A stretch of 46,291 nt of DNA from an uncultured Saprospirales bacterium (GTDB taxonomy: Bacteria; Bacteroidota; Bacteroidia; Chitinophagales; Saprospiraceae), in contig CALAZP010000215.1 of the NCBI GenBank assembly GCA_937926355.1, positions 1 to 46,291 on the forward strand, written 5' to 3'. A program made the translations under genes and the position numbers. Below the pieces are notes generated by a model. That model was not told the origin of the DNA. It did no database searches and was given only the letters and a program-made list of their open reading frames with translations. Within the stretch, counting starts at the first letter, position 1, and each line of letters opens with the position of its first letter. Below, one piece after another: positions 42,306 through 46,291 of the stretch.

Positions 42306-42794
42306 ATGAGTAGAATAATTACGGAGCAGCAAATAGAGGTAGCGGTGGATTGGTTGGAGACCAATGATGATAGTTTTGAAAAAACGCTCTCTCAGCTAAA
42401 GGAAAAACAGCCTATGGTTCTGGCCTACCTTTTGTCTGATCATACGCATATTCTTACTCAACCAGAACGAGAGTATTTGTTGTTTTTAGCCATTTCTATT
42501 TGGAAAAGTTTAGAGTTGGCAAATAAAACGGAGGGAATGGAGGAGATAGATGAAAACACAATAGGAGAAATTGAGGAAATACAATGGGGAATGTGGGGAG
42601 AGAGTAAGGGGAGAGATTTCTCTTCTAAGTTGGATGTTTTTTTTGAAAATACTCCCCAAGAGGAACTTCTTGCATTTGTTGAAGATGCTCTTGAGGAGGA
42701 AGAGGAAAATAAAAATTGGCTTACGTCAGAAGGCAGGGAGGCTATTTTTATATTTATGGTTACCCTAATCCATGTTTTCGACCGGTTTATTTAA
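42306..42794 (+). CDS. Hypothetical acidic 162-residue protein
   Basis: Not recognised. The protein is strongly acidic (a DALEEEEENKN run near 127-137), helical, soluble, and without cysteine or a signal peptide. The N-terminal half (residues 1-75) looks like a helical bundle with LSDHTHILTQPEREYLLFLA; the C-terminus is hydrophobic (IFIFMVTLIHVFDRFI) and may be an amphipathic helix. It is the last gene of the reductase-OmpA operon and overlaps the fadD stop codon by four bases. I recall similar small proteins in Bacteroidota genomes but no function. Confidence 0.7.
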   Translation: MSRIITEQQIEVAVDWLETNDDSFEKTLSQLKEKQPMVLAYLLSDHTHILTQPEREYLLFLAISIWKSLELANKTEGMEEIDENTIGEIEEIQWGMWGESKGRDFSSKLDVFFENTPQEELLAFVEDALEEEEENKNWLTSEGREAIFIFMVTLIHVFDRFI

Positions 42795-44452
42795 TCTGGA
42801 CGAAGAGCCCTTCTCAATATTTTACCAACATTCGTTTTGGGGAGTTCATTTATAAATTCAATTTCTTTAGGCACCTTATATGCTGTTAAATTTTCTTTAC
42901 AAAATGCTAAAACTTCTTTTTCGGAGAGGTTTTTATCTTTTTTGACTACATAAATTTTCACTACCTCTCCTGATTTTTCATTAGGAATACCAATGGCGGC
43001 AGCTTCTAAAATCTTAGGGTGGGTGGCCAAGATTTCCTCGATTTCATTTGGAAATACATTAAATCCCGACACTAAAATCATATCTTTTTTGCGGTCTACA
43101 ATGCTAAAAAACCCGTCTTCATCCATTTTTCCAATATCGCCAGTGCAAAGCCAACCCTCTTTTATAGTTTCTTTAGTTGCCTCTGGCCTATTGTAATAAC
43201 CTTTCATCACTTGAGGCCCCTTAACTTGGATTTCTCCTAATTCTCCAGTTGGAACTTCTTTCCCGTCATCATTAACAATTCTTACATCTGTAGAAGGAAT
43301 AGGTAGCCCAATAGATCCTATTTTACAGGTTCCATCTAAAGGGTTTACGGTAACTACTGGAGAAGACTCAGTCATTCCAAAACCTTCTGACAAAGTACAA
43401 CCTGTTACCAATTTCCATTTCTCAGCAACAGGTTTTTGAACGGCCATACCTCCCCCTACAGTAGCTTTCAAAGTTGAAAAATCTAATTGAGCAAAGTCTT
43501 TGTGATTGAGCAATGCATTAAAAAGTGTATTAACCCCAGAAATCAAAGAAATTGGAGCTGATTTAATGGCTTTAATTACGGAATCTAGGTCTCTCGCATT
43601 GGTAACCAGTACCGTTTCTGCCCCAAAGCTCATTAACCCCAAACAATTGACAGTGAATGCGAAGATGTGATATAGCGGAAGCGGGCAAAGAGCAATTTCT
43701 TTTCCTTCTTCTAAGAAAGGGAGTAACCAAGCTCTGATTTGTATCATATTGGAAACTATATTTCTGTTGGTAAGCATAGCTCCTTTGGAAACACCCGTAG
43801 TTCCACCAGTATACTGGAGAAGAATAACATCATCTGGATGATTTTGCCGTTCCGGCAGGGTGAATTTTTTTCCTTGTTTGATAGCCTCGGCAACAGTTAC
43901 TGTATTTGATAGGGTATAACGCGGGACCATTTTTTTCACTTTTCGCACTACCAAATTCACAATCTGTTTTTTGGGGAAGCCAAGCATTTCGCCAATACTG
44001 GTTACAATGACCGTCTGAATTTCTGTTTCTTTAATTATTTTTTCAAGATTAGATGCAAAGTTCTCAGCGATGACTATAGCTTTGGAGCCTGAATCTTTAA
44101 ATTGGTGCAACATTTCCCTTGGGGTATATAAAGGATTGGTATTAACCACTACTAATCCCGCTTTAATAGCGCCAAAAAGTGCAATTGGGTATTGAAGCAA
44201 ATTGGGCATCATCAGAGCAATTTTATCTCCAGGCTTCAACCCCCTCGATTGTAAATAAGCACCAAAGCTATTGGAGAGCAGGTCGATTTGTTGGTAAGTA
44301 AGTGATTGCCCCATACAGGTGAAAGCTTTATTGTGGGCAAACTTTTGAAAGGTTTCGGTAAGGAGATCTACTAGAGATGGATATTGATCGGGGTTAATAT
44401 TAGCAGGTATTCCCGCCGGGTATTTTTTTAACCAAGGTCTTGCTTCATTCAT
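42791..44452 (-). CDS. fadD: Long-chain fatty acid-CoA ligase
   Basis: A 553-residue AMP-forming acyl-CoA synthetase. LLQYTGGTTGVSKGAML (about 212-228) is the ATP/AMP loop, GFGMTESSPVV the adenine region, GWLCTGDIGKMDEDGFF the hinge-side motif, and DRKKDMILVSGFNVFP the linker; the catalytic lysine lies in LPKTNVGKILRRAL at the C-terminus. It activates free fatty acids to acyl-CoA for beta-oxidation or lipid synthesis. The close match to FadD motifs supports the name; other medium- or long-chain ligases are possible. It faces rpsA divergently. Confidence 0.92.
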   Translation of the reverse strand: MNEARPWLKKYPAGIPANINPDQYPSLVDLLTETFQKFAHNKAFTCMGQSLTYQQIDLLSNSFGAYLQSRGLKPGDKIALMMPNLLQYPIALFGAIKAGLVVVNTNPLYTPREMLHQFKDSGSKAIVIAENFASNLEKIIKETEIQTVIVTSIGEMLGFPKKQIVNLVVRKVKKMVPRYTLSNTVTVAEAIKQGKKFTLPERQNHPDDVILLQYTGGTTGVSKGAMLTNRNIVSNMIQIRAWLLPFLEEGKEIALCPLPLYHIFAFTVNCLGLMSFGAETVLVTNARDLDSVIKAIKSAPISLISGVNTLFNALLNHKDFAQLDFSTLKATVGGGMAVQKPVAEKWKLVTGCTLSEGFGMTESSPVVTVNPLDGTCKIGSIGLPIPSTDVRIVNDDGKEVPTGELGEIQVKGPQVMKGYYNRPEATKETIKEGWLCTGDIGKMDEDGFFSIVDRKKDMILVSGFNVFPNEIEEILATHPKILEAAAIGIPNEKSGEVVKIYVVKKDKNLSEKEVLAFCKENLTAYKVPKEIEFINELPKTNVGKILRRALRPD

Positions 44453-44505
44453 CAGTTTTAAGCTTTAATTTGACTTGGAAAATACATTATTCTCGATAAA
44501 AAGAG

Positions 44506-44513
44506 TACATTTG
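44506..44513 (+). promoter_or_regulatory. -7 box for rpsA
   Basis: TACATTTG matches TAnnTTTG fully and lies 42 bases before the rpsA ATG. The nearest TTG (44475-44477) is 28 bases upstream, further than ideal. The short leader is AT-rich. Confidence 0.45.
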
Positions 44514-44555
44514 CACCGCTAATTTTATTTATTAACCCTTAAAAGCATTCTTTCA

Positions 44556-46291
44556 ATGCTAACAGAAGAAAACAACGAGGATGCAATGGCACCTCAAGAC
44601 AATGAAAGTGTTGTAGAGTCAAATGACCAAAGTGCAACCAATCAAGATGATGATTCAGCTCCGCAAGATGAGGAGGATGAATTGGAATTACCTGAAGAAG
44701 TAGATTATGCTGCTGGGACTGCTCACGATGATTATGACTGGACAGGGGGAGCTCGGCAAACTGCTGTGTACACTTCAGAGCAGCGTTCTAAAATGGATGA
44801 GGAGTATTCTGCAACCCTATCGTCCCTTATCGAAAATGAAATTGTTTCCGGACGCGTAACCTCTATCCAAGATGGAGACGTATTACTTGACATTAACTTT
44901 AAGTCAGATGGTTTAGTTCCTTTATCAGAATTCAGAGACAATCCTGATTTAAAGGTTGGAGACCATGTTGATGTTTACGTTGAGATGCAAGAAGACGCAA
45001 GGGGCCAATTGATTTTATCTAGAAGAAAAGCCAAGTTACTACTCGCTTGGGAAAGAATTGTTGATTCTTATGCCAATGGTACCGTTATAAAGGGTACAGT
45101 GATTAGTAAAACCAAGGGTGGATTAATTGCCGATTGTGGTGGATTAGAAACTTTCCTTCCTGGATCTCAGATTGATATTAAACCGATCATAGATTATGAC
45201 GTATATGTCGGTAAAACTATGGAGTTCAAAGTGGTTAAAATCAACGAGGCCATTAAGAATGCGGTTGTTTCGCACAAAGCTCTTATCGAAAGTGATTTGG
45301 CTGAGCAACGCGAACACATTATCAGCGGTTTGGAAAAAGGTCAGGTCTTAGAAGGAGTGGTTAAGAACTTAACAGATTTCGGTGCATTCCTTGATTTAGG
45401 AGGTGTTGATGGATTATTGTACATAACAGATATTTCTTGGGGTAGAATTAACCATCCTGCTGAGGTGTTGGAATTGAATCAAAAAATCAATGTTGCAGTC
45501 CTTGATTTTGATGAAAATAAAAAGAGAATATCTTTGGGTCTAAAGCAATTACAACCTCATCCATGGGAAGTATTAGACACGGATATTCAAGAAGGATCTG
45601 TGGTTAAGGGAAAGATTGTCAATATTGAAGATTATGGTGCTTTTCTTGAAATAATGCCTGGAGTTGAAGGTTTGATTCACGTAAGTGAGGTTTCTTGGAG
45701 CAATCAGCCGATCAATGCTAGAGAATTTTTCAAATTAGATCAGGAATACGAAGCAAAGGTGGTTACCATTGACAAGGAAGAAAGAAAAATGTCCCTTAGT
45801 TTGAAGCAACTTACTACGGATCCATGGACAGATATTGAAACTAAATACGCATTGAATAGTAAGCACAATGGTGTAGTGAAAAATCTTACTCCTTATGGCG
45901 TGTTTGTTGAACTAGAAGAGGGTATTGGTGGAATGGTTCACATATCTGATTTGTCCTGGACAAAAAGATATGGACATCCATCAGAGTACACAAAAGTAGG
46001 TTCTCCTATCGATGTAAGTATTTTAGAAATTGATATGGAGAATAGAAAACTATCTTTGGGGCATAAGCAATTGGAAGAAAATCCATGGGATACTTTCCAA
46101 ACCGTATTCCCTGTAGGTAGCTATCACGAAGCTACAGTCCTGCGAAAAGAGGATAGAGGAGCGATTGTTCAGCTTCCTTATGGCCTAGAAGCATTCTCTC
46201 CAAGCAAGCATTTGAAGAAAGCAGATGGCCAAATGGCTGAAATAGATGAAGTCATTACTGTTAAGGTCATTGAGTTCAATAGGGATGAGAA
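44556..46291 (+). CDS. rpsA: 30S ribosomal protein S1 (3' end beyond window)
   Basis: Open from ATG 44556 to the window edge (578 codons). An acidic, low-complexity N-terminal tail of about 60 residues precedes six S1 domains starting near residues 95, 174, 262, 347, 433 and 521; the sixth is cut. Typical S1 elements recur, such as VVKNLTDFGAFLDLGG, IVNIEDYGAFLEI and VKNLTPYGVFVEL. S1 binds mRNA on the small subunit, and this matters in a phylum that uses few Shine-Dalgarno sequences. The domain order fits Bacteroidota RpsA; the acidic tail is longer than in E. coli S1. Confidence 0.95.
   Translation, partial: MLTEENNEDAMAPQDNESVVESNDQSATNQDDDSAPQDEEDELELPEEVDYAAGTAHDDYDWTGGARQTAVYTSEQRSKMDEEYSATLSSLIENEIVSGRVTSIQDGDVLLDINFKSDGLVPLSEFRDNPDLKVGDHVDVYVEMQEDARGQLILSRRKAKLLLAWERIVDSYANGTVIKGTVISKTKGGLIADCGGLETFLPGSQIDIKPIIDYDVYVGKTMEFKVVKINEAIKNAVVSHKALIESDLAEQREHIISGLEKGQVLEGVVKNLTDFGAFLDLGGVDGLLYITDISWGRINHPAEVLELNQKINVAVLDFDENKKRISLGLKQLQPHPWEVLDTDIQEGSVVKGKIVNIEDYGAFLEIMPGVEGLIHVSEVSWSNQPINAREFFKLDQEYEAKVVTIDKEERKMSLSLKQLTTDPWTDIETKYALNSKHNGVVKNLTPYGVFVELEEGIGGMVHISDLSWTKRYGHPSEYTKVGSPIDVSILEIDMENRKLSLGHKQLEENPWDTFQTVFPVGSYHEATVLRKEDRGAIVQLPYGLEAFSPSKHLKKADGQMAEIDEVITVKVIEFNRDE

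Noticed and set aside
1..46291. Mobile elements, CRISPR arrays, tRNA or rRNA genes
   Set aside because: No transposase, integrase, regular spaced repeats, or cloverleaf-like sequences were seen by eye on either strand; composition is uniform.

Overview
The window looks like chromosomal DNA of a low-GC member of the Bacteroidota, probably in or near the Saprospiria. The evidence is a 2,113-residue type IX secretion cargo with a type B (gliding-motility-associated, CHU_C) C-terminal domain followed by its PorP/SprF partner, several OmpA/PD40 lipid-anchored or secreted envelope proteins, an atpD-atpC pair standing apart from the rest of the F-ATPase genes, weak or absent Shine-Dalgarno sequences, and promoters of the TTG-N19-20-TAnnTTTG type. 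The placement below phylum is an inference. No tRNA, rRNA, CRISPR array, insertion sequence or prophage gene is visible, and base composition is even, so this reads as core chromosome with some unusual gene architectures.

Layout. Positions 1-5834 (minus strand) form one tightly packed unit: an RDD membrane protein, RlmD-type rRNA methyltransferase, a small unknown, an LPG-synthase-like membrane protein, a YehP-like vWA protein, a 100-residue unknown and the start of a Dna2-like nuclease/helicase. Divergent from it, 5869-11227 (plus) is a SpoIIM / DUF4350 / MoxR / DUF58 operon in which three usually separate membrane genes seem fused into one. Positions 11224-23729 (minus) hold an envelope block: T9SS cargo, PorP/SprF, OmpA-PD40, a TPR protein and a second OmpA-PD40-TPR protein; gltX lies just upstream. 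Positions 25411-29153 (plus) encode a polysaccharide deacetylase, a DUF1232 protein, a TPR-vWA protein and aminopeptidase P. Positions 29124-30965 (minus) encode ATP synthase epsilon and beta. Positions 31049-35561 (plus) carry a glycosyltransferase followed by a YehL-like AAA ATPase and a YehM-like DUF5682 protein, preceded by a 77-residue ORF that resembles only the N-terminus of DUF5691. Then come scpA (minus), an RsmI-like methyltransferase, a DUF6089 outer membrane protein, a LysE-type exporter, a PaaE-like ferredoxin reductase, a third OmpA-PD40 protein, a small acidic unknown (all plus), fadD (minus) and the start of rpsA (plus, running off the end).

The best candidate for an under-described system is the set of YehL, YehM and YehP homologues (AAA + DUF5682 + vWA), which here is split between two loci about 30 kb apart, has an apparently deleted DUF5691 component, and shares transcripts with a glycosyltransferase at one locus and a Dna2-like nuclease at the other. 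Other notable points are a likely AUC start codon for the RDD gene just downstream of a strong promoter box, the SpoIIM-DUF4129 fusion that keeps a signal-peptide-like segment in its middle, an OmpA domain that has lost its peptidoglycan-binding aspartate, and the fact that all four convergent gene pairs overlap at their 3' ends.
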